NCBI RefSeq assembly: GCF_002502735.1
Contig: NZ_DAQC01000001.1
Coordinates: 985,229 to 1,049,228 of the forward strand
Length of the DNA stretch: 64,000 nucleotides
Direction: 5' to 3'
Origin: Methanoregula sp. UBA64
GTDB taxonomy: Archaea; Halobacteriota; Methanomicrobia; Methanomicrobiales; Methanospirillaceae
Position numbers and translations under genes: made by a program. The notes below the pieces were generated by a model. The model ran no database searches. It saw only the letters and a list, made by a program, of their open reading frames with translations, and had not been told where the DNA came from. Shown one piece after another: positions 1 to 7,789 of the stretch. The stretch's first letter is position 1; each line of letters starts with the position of its first letter.

Positions 1-1
1 T

Positions 2-109
2 AACGCCGGGCCGCTCTCGGTCTCGACCATGATCGAACCGCTCACCCCGCTGGTGCTCAATATCGCCCGGTACAACAAGATGCACGATGTCGGGATCCAG
101 TTCCGCTGA
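2..109 (+). CDS. 3' end of an unidentified gene (truncated by window edge)
   Basis: An open frame runs in from the left edge and ends in TGA at 107-109, giving about 35 residues that finish in GIQFR. The fragment has no motif I recognise, so no function is assigned. Its stop overlaps the start of the next gene (ATG at 87), which suggests co-transcription with the DNA glycosylase. Confidence 0.5.
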   Translation, partial: NAGPLSVSTMIEPLTPLVLNIARYNKMHDVGIQFR

Positions 110-734
110 AGATAAACGTAAGGCGGAACGGATCCTTTCCGTTCTCGAAGAGAAGTACGGCGGGATCTCCTGGTGGCCGGGAGATACCGGCGAGGTGATG
201 ATCGGCGCCATCCTCACCCAGCAGACACGTTGGGAGAATGTGAAAAAAGCGCTCGCTCTTTTAAAAGACAAAAACCTCTGCTCGATTGCCGCGCTCCATA
301 CGGCTGCACCCGCGGATGTCGAGCAGGCGATCCGGTGCACCGGGTTTTACCGGATGAAAGCGCGCCGGCTTTTCGGCCTTGCAAACTACGTGATGGAAAG
401 CTGCGGGGGGATCGGGCGTATGGAGGGGATGCCGACAGACGAACTCCGCGCCGGCCTCCTCTCGGTAAACGGTGTTGGCGAGGAGACCGCGGACAGTATC
501 CTCTGCTATGGCTTTTTGCGCCCGAGTTTTGTGATCGATGCCTATACAGTGAGGATAGCTGCGTGTGCCGGGATCAAAACGCCGCGCCCGGGCCTGAAAA
601 GCCTCTTCGAGAGCGTGCTTCCCCCGGATACTTCCGCATACAGCCAGGCCCATGCCCGTATTGTTGAATACGCAAAAGAGCGATGTACAACAAAGAGGTG
701 CGAAGGATGCAGGATCCTGGCTTTGAACGGATAG
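87..734 (+). CDS. HhH-GPD DNA glycosylase (endonuclease III / MagIII-like)
   Basis: A 215-residue base-excision repair glycosylase. The helix-hairpin-helix lies at about residues 124-142 (core NGVGEETAD) and is followed by the catalytic aspartate in VIDAYT (D151), the hallmark of the HhH-GPD superfamily. Endonuclease III proper has a catalytic lysine in GVGRKTA; here that position is glutamate (E133), as in monofunctional glycosylases such as Helicobacter MagIII, so a glycosylase without strong AP-lyase activity is inferred. The C-terminus has only three cysteines (C200, C205, C208), with spacing unlike the four-cysteine iron-sulfur loop. The start overlaps the upstream gene's stop, and the downstream aldolase begins inside this gene. 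The family is certain; the substrate (alkylpurine versus oxidised pyrimidine) is not. Confidence 0.85.
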   Translation: MSGSSSAEDKRKAERILSVLEEKYGGISWWPGDTGEVMIGAILTQQTRWENVKKALALLKDKNLCSIAALHTAAPADVEQAIRCTGFYRMKARRLFGLANYVMESCGGIGRMEGMPTDELRAGLLSVNGVGEETADSILCYGFLRPSFVIDAYTVRIAACAGIKTPRPGLKSLFESVLPPDTSAYSQAHARIVEYAKERCTTKRCEGCRILALNG

Positions 735-1264
735 GCAAACGCCTGTTTGCCGAACATCTTGTCGGGGGGAACTTCGGCAACATGAGCGTGCGGAACGATA
801 CCGGCTTTTCTATCAAGAGGACCGGGGCCTATCTCGACGACCCGGGCGAACCGGTCTTTGTGCCTTTCAAGGGACCGGTTCCCAAAGAGGCGTCGAGCGA
901 GTACCGCGTCCACCTTGCGGTCTATACTTCGATGCCGTATAAGGCGATCGTACACGCCCATCCCCCGTACGCCATTGCCGCATCCCTCGGCGCCGACGAG
1001 ATCGTGCCGCTGGACAGCGAAGGGGAGATGTTCTGCCGGACGATCCCGGTGGTTGCAGGAGCACCGGGCACGCAGGGGCTTGCCGATGCCGTTGCCCGTG
1101 CGATGACCGAGCACAAGCTGGTCGTAGCCCGGGGGCACGGGACGTTTGCTGCGGGCGCAACGCTCGACGAAGCATTCCAGCTCACCTCGCTTGCCGAGCA
1201 TTCCAGCCGGATCATTGCATATAAACGGATGTTCTTCCCGGATCCCGTACAGGACCGGTTCTGA
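707..1264 (+). CDS. Class II aldolase/adducin family protein (fuculose-phosphate aldolase-like)
   Basis: About 185 residues of the class II zinc aldolase fold. An N-terminal GGNFGNMSVR segment matches the phosphate-binding loop. The HAH pair in AIVHAHPPYA and the later RGHGTF supply the three zinc-binding histidines. In methanogens such small aldolases are annotated as L-fuculose-1-phosphate aldolase and have been linked to lactaldehyde formation for coenzyme F420; that role is inferred here. An upstream ATG at 683 is in frame, but ATG 707 has AGAGGTG about six bases upstream and is preferred. It overlaps the glycosylase gene by 28 bases, so the two are probably one transcript. Confidence 0.85.
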   Translation: MQDPGFERIGKRLFAEHLVGGNFGNMSVRNDTGFSIKRTGAYLDDPGEPVFVPFKGPVPKEASSEYRVHLAVYTSMPYKAIVHAHPPYAIAASLGADEIVPLDSEGEMFCRTIPVVAGAPGTQGLADAVARAMTEHKLVVARGHGTFAAGATLDEAFQLTSLAEHSSRIIAYKRMFFPDPVQDRF

Positions 1265-1303
1265 TTTTTTACTGTTTTCCCGGCAGGGGCCGGATAAAAA
1301 AAG

Positions 1304-2224
1304 TTATTTTTGCCGGGGCGGCTGGTTTAACTGGATCTCCCGGATGATCTCGCGGTGGAAGACGAGGAGCATATCCGAGATCACCCCGAACATGAAGATC
1401 TCGATCCCGACCACGATCAAAAGCACCGTAAGGATCGTGAGTGGGATGTGATCGATATGGTGGAGCCATTCGAGGAGGACATATACCCCGGTGAGCAGGC
1501 CAAGGAGCGCGCAGAACGCACCCATAATCCCGAAATAGAACATCGGGTTGTTGACCCGGGCCAGGCGGTAGATCGTGGAGACGATCCGGATCCCGTCATG
1601 GAACGGGGAGAGCTTCGTGGGCGTGCCCGGGCGGCGGGAGTACCGGATGGGGACGACCATGATCCGCTGGCCGTTCCTGACCGCCTCGACTGACATCTCG
1701 GTCTCGATCTCAAAGCCGGTCTCTTTTAAGTTCATCTGCTGGATGGCGAGTTTCGTGAAGGACCGGTAGCCCGAAAGGATATCGTGGAGATCGCGGCTGT
1801 GGGCGAGCTTGAAGAACAGGTTGAGCATATGGTTGCCAAAGAGGTTGACCCGGGAGAACGAGCCCTCCTCGGCATTGATCAGCCGGTCGCCGATCACCTG
1901 GTCGAACCCCAGAAAGAGCGGGGTGAGCATCTTATCCGCATCCTTGGCCGAGTACGTACCGTCGCCGTCGAGCATCAGGATGTAGGGCTGCTCTATTACC
2001 TCGAAAGCCTCGATGATGGCATTGCCCTTTCCCTTGCCGGTCTGGGTCCTGACAACCGCACCGGCGTCACGGGCATTTTTTACGGTATTGTCCGTACTCT
2101 TGCCGTCAACGACAAGGATATGGGAATACCCGAGGTCCCTGAACTCCTTTACCACCGGCCCGATGGTCAGGCTCTCGTTTAAGGTCGGGATCAGGATACA
2201 GACCTCGTCTTTGTTGAACTTCAT
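1304..2224 (-). CDS. aglJ: Family 2 glycosyltransferase with C-terminal membrane helices, AglJ-like
   Basis: A 306-residue dolichol-phosphate sugar transferase type protein. The GT-A nucleotide-binding strand ILIPTLNE is at residues 11-18, the metal-binding LDGDGTYS near residue 97, and the DILSGYRSF segment is typical of DPM1-like enzymes. Two hydrophobic helices close the C-terminus (about 230-255 and 262-290), placing the active domain on the cytoplasmic face of the membrane. In Haloferax, AglJ adds the first hexose to dolichol phosphate for S-layer N-glycosylation, and that role is inferred here. It is divergent from the DUF99 gene with only about 38 bases between starts, so the promoters are closely packed. 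No other glycosylation genes are nearby. Other dolichyl-phosphate hexosyltransferases remain possible. Confidence 0.8.
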   Translation of the reverse strand: MKFNKDEVCILIPTLNESLTIGPVVKEFRDLGYSHILVVDGKSTDNTVKNARDAGAVVRTQTGKGKGNAIIEAFEVIEQPYILMLDGDGTYSAKDADKMLTPLFLGFDQVIGDRLINAEEGSFSRVNLFGNHMLNLFFKLAHSRDLHDILSGYRSFTKLAIQQMNLKETGFEIETEMSVEAVRNGQRIMVVPIRYSRRPGTPTKLSPFHDGIRIVSTIYRLARVNNPMFYFGIMGAFCALLGLLTGVYVLLEWLHHIDHIPLTILTVLLIVVGIEIFMFGVISDMLLVFHREIIREIQLNQPPRQK

Positions 2225-2262
2225 CGGTATAGTATTTTTAATCCGGTGTCATAAGTGCTTCT

Positions 2263-2841
2263 ATGCACATCCCGAAAAAGGGCCTCCGGGTGCTCGGGAT
2301 CGCCGAAAGTTATTCCGGGAGATCGCAGTCCACCCTCGCCGGGATCGTGATGCGCAGGGATCTTGTTATCGACGGGACTGTTTTTTCCCGGGTCACGGTC
2401 GGGGGCATGGATGCAACGGAAGCGGTTCTTTCCATGGTCCGGTCGCTTGGCCGCCGGGACATCGGCGCGATCCTGCTCTCGGGATGCGTGATCGCGTTTT
2501 TCAATATCATCGACCCGGAAAAAGTCTGTACTGAAACCGGGCTTCCGGTAGTCTGCGTGACCTACGAGAACTCCGAAGGACTCGAAGGGGATATCCGGCA
2601 CCATTTTCCCGGCGACGAAACCCGCCTTGCCGCGTACCTGCGGCTCGGGGAGCGGACGGCCTTTGAGCTGCCCGGCGGGACGGTCTTTCTCCGGAGCTGG
2701 GGGATCGAAACCGGGGATGCCGGCCGGCTGGTTGCGGCATTTACCTCCGAAGGGAAGATCCCGGAGCCGCTCCGGGTCGCCCGGATCTGTGCACGGGCAG
2801 CCCATACCTGTTTTGCCGGAAAGCAACCGTCGCTGCCCTGA
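2263..2841 (+). CDS. DUF99 family protein
   Basis: A 192-residue archaeal conserved protein recognised as DUF99 by the N-terminal LRVLGIAESY segment, the central VGGMDAT motif and LSGCVIAFFNIID. The family has an RNase H-like fold related to endonuclease V, but no activity is established. A TATA-like run (tatagtattt) sits in the short space shared with the divergent aglJ gene. The rubredoxin gene follows 63 bases downstream on the same strand. Function unknown; family assignment fairly sure. Confidence 0.8.
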   Translation: MHIPKKGLRVLGIAESYSGRSQSTLAGIVMRRDLVIDGTVFSRVTVGGMDATEAVLSMVRSLGRRDIGAILLSGCVIAFFNIIDPEKVCTETGLPVVCVTYENSEGLEGDIRHHFPGDETRLAAYLRLGERTAFELPGGTVFLRSWGIETGDAGRLVAAFTSEGKIPEPLRVARICARAAHTCFAGKQPSLP

Positions 2842-2904
2842 CAGGAGCATTCTTATTTTTTTACTGCGATGATTTAGACTGGAATATATCGACGAGGTAA
2901 CCAG

Positions 2905-3099
2905 ATGACGCAACAGACGGTAAAACTCGCCCGCTGGGTATGTCTTGAATGCCATTATATCTACGATCCGGCCAAAGGGGACAAAACGCAGAACATTCCC
3001 CCGGGAGTCGCTTTTGAGGACCTGCCGGATACCTGGGTCTGCCCGATCTGCAAGATCTTCAAGACAAAAAAAGGCGTATTCAAGCGCCTCGACGACTAA
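2905..3099 (+). CDS. Rubredoxin-like iron protein
   Basis: 64 residues with the two CxxC knuckles of rubredoxin, CLEC at 13-16 and CPIC at 46-49, plus the conserved YDPAKGD and DTWVCP segments. It should bind one Fe(Cys)4 centre and act as a small cytoplasmic one-electron carrier, in methanogens often donating to oxygen- or peroxide-detoxifying enzymes; the partner is not visible here. The first knuckle is followed by histidine (CLECH) rather than the usual glycine, a minor departure. A ribosome-binding sequence (gaggtaac) lies just before the ATG. Confidence 0.92.
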   Translation: MTQQTVKLARWVCLECHYIYDPAKGDKTQNIPPGVAFEDLPDTWVCPICKIFKTKKGVFKRLDD

Positions 3100-3118
3100 T
3101 CTCCTTTTTTCCTGATTT

Positions 3119-3631
3119 TTACGCGGTAACCGTATGCCTTGAAATGATCTGCCCGGTCACGGCATCGTATACCTCAAAGGTTACCACATCGCCGGGATGG
3201 AAGGTCCGGTCTGCATAATCGATACTGACCATCTCGCCGGGATCCCAGGTAGCGCCGCACGATCCCTGGCCGCCCATATTCTGGATATGGTAATGGTGGG
3301 TGGAGATGTAATTATGGCCGTTCATCGTCTTGATGGAACTGGGAAGAAGATCGCCGTTCCGGTATGTCTGCGCATAGATGTTGGCATTTGAATACCCGGT
3401 GGTTCCCGTGTTTTTGAGAACCATGTAACTGTCATATTTTAAAGCTCCATTTTCATTGACATGCCGGATCTTGGTGATCTTGATTGGCGAGGGGACCGAG
3501 CCATCATAGAACCCGGGTATCCCCGGAAAGAGAAGGAAAACAAGTGCAGCTACTACAAAGACGATGACAAGTATCAGGATCGAACCGAGAGCATGTGCGG
3601 ATGCCGTACTGTTCCGGGTATACGGGGACAA
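3119..3631 (-). CDS. Archaeal type IV pilin-like secreted protein
   Basis: 170 residues with a short polar N-terminus, one hydrophobic helix at about residues 16-38 (LGSILILVIVFVVAALVF) and a polar beta-rich remainder, the layout of archaeal pilin-like proteins. The usual SPVIG-type processing motif is not evident; ASAHALGS occupies that place. The only start compatible with the helix is TTG at 3631. An AT-rich promoter (agtatatattt on the minus strand) lies around 3658-3672. No pilus assembly genes are near. It could instead be a membrane-anchored surface protein. Confidence 0.55.
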   Translation of the reverse strand: MSPYTRNSTASAHALGSILILVIVFVVAALVFLLFPGIPGFYDGSVPSPIKITKIRHVNENGALKYDSYMVLKNTGTTGYSNANIYAQTYRNGDLLPSSIKTMNGHNYISTHHYHIQNMGGQGSCGATWDPGEMVSIDYADRTFHPGDVVTFEVYDAVTGQIISRHTVTA

Positions 3632-3764
3632 GAAAAATTAGTCTCTGCTTATACTAATTAAATATATACTATACGCGACATCGGTTTTCCCGGTGGCTTT
3701 ACAGAAACGGTCAATTAGCATCACGCGCAAAATACTAGAGAACTTTTAATGGAGTTGTAAAAAT

Positions 3765-4178
3765 ATGGGACTTTTTGACAGACTTGCCGGGAAGCCGGCT
3801 GAACTGACACCGAAATCCGCGCTCGTGCTCTCGGCAATCACGATCATCGCTGCCGACGGCGTAATCGAGGAATCCGAGATCAACGACCTTGCAAAGATCG
3901 TCCGCGGCGACAGGAAATCCATCGACGTTGCAATGCAGGTCTTAAAGGCAAACCAGTTCCCTGCCGTTATCGACCTTGTTGCCCAGAAGCTCGACGAGAA
4001 ACAGAAGATCGCAACCCTTGCAATCCTTTCCGACATTGCCATGGCAGACGGCGTCCTTGCCGGCGAGGAGAAGGCCGTTCTCCAGATGTACATGGACAAG
4101 TTCAAGATCTCCGAAGAGACCATGAAGCCGATCATCGAGGCCATCGCCATCAAGAACGACTTCTCGGTCTTTAACTAA
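3765..4178 (+). CDS. TerB-like tellurite-resistance family protein
   Basis: 137 residues, all-helical, with two acidic repeats, ITIIAADGVIEESEI near residue 30 and LSDIAMADGVLAGEEKAVL near 90, the TerB hallmark thought to bind divalent metal. TerB domains act with membrane stress proteins, but no other ter gene is in the window, so function is open. GGAG about ten bases before the ATG supports the start. It is convergent with the MFS gene, whose stop lies 20 bases away. Confidence 0.8.
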   Translation: MGLFDRLAGKPAELTPKSALVLSAITIIAADGVIEESEINDLAKIVRGDRKSIDVAMQVLKANQFPAVIDLVAQKLDEKQKIATLAILSDIAMADGVLAGEEKAVLQMYMDKFKISEETMKPIIEAIAIKNDFSVFN

Positions 4179-4197
4179 CCTTTCCCCTTCTTTTTCA

Positions 4198-5640
4198 TTA
4201 CCGGTTTTTTTCATCTGATTCCCCGGCGGGAGCTTTCTTGTCCCTGACTGCAAGGGAGAGGAGAAGCGGGACAACCAAGAGGAGGAGCCCGGCCCAGATG
4301 GTGAGATGGAATCCTTCGAGAAAGACTGCCGGATCGAGCTCGGCAAAGGGCACAACGCCACCCTGTGAAGTAGAGAGGGTGAGCAGCATCGCATACAGCG
4401 CGGTCCCGACAACGCCCCCGAAGTAGATGACGGTGATCATCAGGGACGAGCCCGTGCCCTCTTCGCCTTTCGGGGCATTCTCGATGATCCGGCTTGCGGC
4501 CGGCCCGGCGGCTATCCCGATGGCAAGGCCCATGAGGACGAGACCGAGCAGGAGCGGGAGCATGCCTGCCGACGGGACAAGAGCGGCAAAGATCCCGTCA
4601 AAGACGATGAATACCACACACGAGGCAACGGCAAACCAGCGGCAGCCGTACCGGTCGGACCACTGCCCGAAGGGGATGCTCACGATGCAGGTGACGACCG
4701 GGGGGATTAAGAGGAAGAGCCCGCTCACCGCGAGGCTGTAGTGCATCCCTGCCGCAAGGTAGAACGGCAGGAGATAGAGGACGCCGGCATAGACGATGTT
4801 GATGAGGAAGAATGCGGCAAGGACTGCGGAGAACTGCCATTTTCCAAAGAGGGAAAGCCGTATGAGGGGATGAGCGGTCGTTCTCTCCCTCACTACAAAG
4901 AGGAGCGCGCAGGCCGCGCTTATGCCAAAGGCTGCGGCGACCGCCGGGGCGATCCCGCCGAGCGCGGCGGTCTCTTCGAGCGCGAACGTGCCCGCGGCCA
5001 TGGCACCGAAGAGGAGACCCGCGCCGGGGATGTCAACCGGTGCGGTGCCGGCCCCCGGCTCCGGTATGTCGGCAGGGATGACCCGCGCTGCAAGGATTAT
5101 GCCGCAGATCCCGATCGGGATGTTGATCAAAAAGATCCAGTGCCAGGAGAGGAAATGCGTGATCATCCCGCCGAGCGCCGGGCCCGCTGCAAAACCGATC
5201 GAGCTCGATGCGCCAAGGACGCCCATAGCCGCGCCGAGCATGGTCGGCGGGAGGTAGCGGACGCAGAGGAGCGGGGCGACCGCGGCGATCATCGCGGCAC
5301 CAATGCCCTGGAGGACCCGGGCGGCAAGGAGCACCGAAAGGGTCGGGGAGAAGCCGCACGCGGCAGAGCCGATCGTAAAGAGCGCGAGGCCAAGAATGAA
5401 GATCTTTTGCATGGCCCCCCGGTCGGCGATACTTCCCATCACAAGGACAAGACCGGCCATCATCAGGAGATAGGTGATGATGACCCACGCGATCGTGCCC
5501 GTATCGGTGGTAAAGGCGGAGGCGATCGTGGGGAGCGCAACGTTTACGATCGAGCCGTCGAGGCCGTCCATCAGGATCCCGAGGGCCGCAGCTCCGAGAA
5601 GGAGACGCTGGTGCCGGGGATCCGTGATGAGGGCAGGCAT
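4198..5640 (-). CDS. MFS drug exporter, DHA2 (14-TM) family
   Basis: 480 residues, almost entirely hydrophobic, with about 14 predicted membrane helices. It carries MFS motifs: GLDGSIVNVALP in helix 1, motif A-like GSIADRGAMQK after helix 2, and the antiporter motif-like GFAAGPALGGMI in helix 5. Such proteins export drugs or toxic compounds in exchange for protons. The specific substrate is unknown. No regulator gene is adjacent. The start ATG at 5640 precedes helix 1 by a normal distance. Confidence 0.88.
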   Translation of the reverse strand: MPALITDPRHQRLLLGAAALGILMDGLDGSIVNVALPTIASAFTTDTGTIAWVIITYLLMMAGLVLVMGSIADRGAMQKIFILGLALFTIGSAACGFSPTLSVLLAARVLQGIGAAMIAAVAPLLCVRYLPPTMLGAAMGVLGASSSIGFAAGPALGGMITHFLSWHWIFLINIPIGICGIILAARVIPADIPEPGAGTAPVDIPGAGLLFGAMAAGTFALEETAALGGIAPAVAAAFGISAACALLFVVRERTTAHPLIRLSLFGKWQFSAVLAAFFLINIVYAGVLYLLPFYLAAGMHYSLAVSGLFLLIPPVVTCIVSIPFGQWSDRYGCRWFAVASCVVFIVFDGIFAALVPSAGMLPLLLGLVLMGLAIGIAAGPAASRIIENAPKGEEGTGSSLMITVIYFGGVVGTALYAMLLTLSTSQGGVVPFAELDPAVFLEGFHLTIWAGLLLLVVPLLLSLAVRDKKAPAGESDEKNR

Positions 5641-5792
5641 GTGTTCTTACCGGGTGTTTCACCATCGGTCATTAACCTGACGGGAGTCCGTGCATGGCCG
5701 GGTCCCGTTGGCAACAGGGCCGGTGCGGCTCTTTGCCACCTCCGCAACCATTATTGTGCTCCTGTCCCCACATGCGCATAGAGAGGTATGCC

Positions 5793-6017
5793 ATGAAAGT
5801 AACGATCGACCGGATGCAGTGCGTGAGTTGTGGTTCCTGCTGGGATACGTGCCCGGCGCTCTTTATGCAGAACGAAGAAGATTCGTTCTCCCAGATCGTG
5901 CCGGAGTACCGGGAGAATAACGATCTTTCGGCAAGTATCGTGCTGCCCGATACCATCGGCTGTGCCCGCGATGCCGCCGATCTCTGCCCGGCGGCCATCA
6001 TCGCTATCGAAGAATAA
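5793..6017 (+). CDS. Single-cluster ferredoxin
   Basis: 74 residues with CVSCGSCWDTC at 10-20, giving the CxxCxxCxxxC ligands of one [4Fe-4S] cluster, and a second partial site of C57 and C65-Pro that lacks two ligands. This resembles monocluster ferredoxins in which the C-terminal pair may form a disulfide or the last ligand. It is a cytoplasmic electron carrier; the partner is unknown. GAGAGGT eight bases upstream supports ATG 5793 over an earlier in-frame ATG at 5694. Confidence 0.88.
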   Translation: MKVTIDRMQCVSCGSCWDTCPALFMQNEEDSFSQIVPEYRENNDLSASIVLPDTIGCARDAADLCPAAIIAIEE

Positions 6018-6153
6018 TCACCGTTGGCGTTCACCGGTGCGGGCGTGCCGGATGAAAGGGATACGGTAAAAACGGGTATATGCGGCCCGGACCGCCTCCC
6101 GCAGTCAGGCCGGGGGTTATAAGGGCTGCCGGCGGTACCGCCGGATCCCGCCC

Positions 6154-6786
6154 TTACTTTTTCTGTTGTTCGAGGAGCTGGCGGATCCTGCGGAGCTCGT
6201 CGAGCATCAGGATGCTCGTGGTCATAGGTGCTATCGGCTGTTCGGCAGCGGCGGGGGCTTCCTGCCGGCCGGTCCCGGTTGCATCGCCGGATCCACTGTT
6301 GCAGGCATGGACTGCCTTTCGTAACAGTTCGCGGAGTTCCTCGGCGTGCTCGATCGCCTCGATGCGGATCTCCGGCGTTCCCTGCCCGGAATACCCGGCG
6401 GTCTGGACAGCGATGCTCGATATATTGAGCCGGCGCATGACCGGGCCCTGCCGGAGATCGAGGTTGGTGATCCGGTTGTACGGGACAATGCCGGTGGTCC
6501 TGAACCAGACCCCGCGGCGCCAGCGGAGCTCGTCGGCATGGAGCTCGTAGAACATGGACTCATAGTACAGCCTGGTCCACGTGAAAAACAGCCCGGTCGC
6601 AAGAACGAGCAGGCCGAAGATCGCGATGGCGACATACCCGTCCACGGCCCCGGCAGAGGCCATGGGCAGGATACAGACTACCACGATGAAGGCGAGGAGG
6701 AGGAGGAAGTCGGCGATAAACCAGGTGACCAGCGCTTCGGAGGGCTTAAACGGCACATTGCGGGGAAAAAGTTCTGCTTCTGCCAT
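6154..6786 (-). CDS. Bacterial-PH-domain (YdbS/YdbT-like) membrane protein
   Basis: About 210 residues. Two membrane helices lie at about residues 22-42 and 50-70, followed by a PH-like domain beginning at YYESMFYELHADELRW and continuing through VWFRTTGIVPYNRITN, the signature of the bPH2 (DUF304) family. The C-terminal 60 residues are Ala/Gly-rich, then charged and helical, ending LLEQQKK. The frame stays open upstream but becomes proline-rich and implausible, so ATG 6786 (MAEAELFP) is chosen. Role unknown; the family is membrane-associated. Confidence 0.75.
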   Translation of the reverse strand: MAEAELFPRNVPFKPSEALVTWFIADFLLLLAFIVVVCILPMASAGAVDGYVAIAIFGLLVLATGLFFTWTRLYYESMFYELHADELRWRRGVWFRTTGIVPYNRITNLDLRQGPVMRRLNISSIAVQTAGYSGQGTPEIRIEAIEHAEELRELLRKAVHACNSGSGDATGTGRQEAPAAAEQPIAPMTTSILMLDELRRIRQLLEQQKK

Positions 6787-7439
6787 GATTGTCTGAATCA
6801 ATATGCTGGAGACTGCTATGAAAACATATCGGGCATTTACCCGGTCACAACAACCGGTACCGGCAGACTTCCGGTTCCGGTAAAAACCGGATAAAAGGGG
6901 GGTAGTCCCCCCTCCGGTTCCGGAAGGTGGGGGGGAGGGGGGCCGGCCTAAAAAAAACCGGGCAGGGGGGTGGGGGGCATCCGGAAATTTTTTTACTGAG
7001 GGGGTACCCCCACCCCTTCCATGCGACACGCCACCCCCCTCCCTTCCCAACGGAGGGAAGGGGTCCCCTCCCCTGCTCGCCGGAGACTCCACGCGAAATG
7101 CAGGTTTTGAGACTGGAACAGGGGAGGGGTAGTCCCCAGGATTGTACAACACAGGGGGGGCACCCCCCCTACCCAAAAATATTTTGGCCGGGGGGAGGGG
7201 GGTGTCCGGTTTTTTTGGAGGTGGGGGGTAGGCCGGGTAACACAACGGGGGGCCGGCCTTGTGCTGATGGAGGGATACCCCCGGGACCCGATCTGGTATT
7301 CTCCGGGGTAAACTGAAGTGAGGGGCGCTCCCGCGAGGGGCCGTCATGGCGGGGAGCCATCGTTACGCACAAGGGTAAAAATCAGAACATCGAACGATAA
7401 TGTTCCCATTTTCAGGAAAAAATCCCTAAAACAAAGCGA
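6787..7439. repeat. Gene-free stretch with G-run/C-run palindromes
   Basis: No convincing gene. Between about 6890 and 7320 there are repeated short palindromes made of G-runs facing C-runs: G6-TAGT-C6 at 6897-6912, G5-TA-C5 at 7000-7011 and G7-CA-C7 at 7154-7169, plus many G4-G7 tracts on both strands. Open frames here are rich in Gly, Pro and Arg and look spurious. The same sequence style recurs at 42336-42570. The region separates the PH-domain gene from the tRNA pair. Confidence 0.75.
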
Positions 7440-7512
7440 CGCCCAGGTCGGAATTCGAATCCGAGTCGATTGCGTGACAGGCAATCATGATAGGCCGCTA
7501 CACTACCTGGGC
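7440..7512 (-). tRNA. tRNA-Asp (GTC)
   Basis: Read on the minus strand the sequence folds as a 73-nt cloverleaf. Acceptor strands GCCCAGG (7512-7506) and CCTGGGC (7447-7441) pair. The anticodon loop CTGTCAC gives anticodon GTC, and the T arm carries GGATTCGAATTCC. The discriminator base is G, as expected for tRNA-Asp. CCA is not encoded. It lies 15 bases downstream of tRNA-Tyr on the same strand, so the two are probably co-transcribed. Confidence 0.95.
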
Positions 7513-7527
7513 ATTGGGTACAGTTTA

Positions 7528-7634
7528 TCCCGCCTCCCGGATTCGGACCGGGGACATCGCGGTAGCCGCGCAGTTGCCGTTCATCGGCAAACCATACTAC
7601 AGCCGCGCACTCTACCAGGCTGAGTTAAGGCGGG
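7528..7634 (-). tRNA. tRNA-Tyr (GTA) with a 33-nt intron
   Basis: Acceptor strands CCCGCCT (7634-7628) and AGGCGGG (7535-7529) pair, with discriminator A. The anticodon stem CGCGG/CCGCG is interrupted after the anticodon GTA (7600-7598) plus one base. The intron at 7596-7564 sits at the canonical 37/38 position and carries an internal hairpin TTGCC/GGCAA. The mature tRNA would be 74 nt before CCA addition. The T loop reads TCCGAAT, with C where U55 is usual. Archaeal tRNA endonuclease would remove the intron. Confidence 0.92.
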
Positions 7635-7738
7635 GCACTCTGCCTAATAATGTAGGGGTAGTTTCCTATTAAACATATCGTAAGATGGGCGGATTCCAAG
7701 GCGTGAAAAGTACGGGAAACGAATCTGGTGCAGCGACT

Positions 7739-7750
7739 GTTTATATAATG
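7739..7750 (+). promoter_or_regulatory. TATA box of the leuA-type gene
   Basis: The run tttatataatg at about 7739-7750 is a near-ideal archaeal TATA box. Transcription would start near 7766-7771, right at the ATG at 7771, so the message is probably leaderless or has a very short leader. This bears on which start codon is used. Confidence 0.6.
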
Positions 7751-7789
7751 TGCCTGCTCATAAGGATGGTATGACTACTCGCAAGGATT

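Noticed and set aside
4741..5781. 346-residue plus-strand frame opposite the MFS exporter
   Set aside because: Highly charged shadow of a clear 14-helix transporter on the other strand.
6800..7347. Long N-terminal extension of the PH-domain gene (minus strand to 7347)
   Set aside because: The extra 187 residues are Pro/Gly-rich translations of G- and C-runs. The conserved protein begins at ATG 6786.
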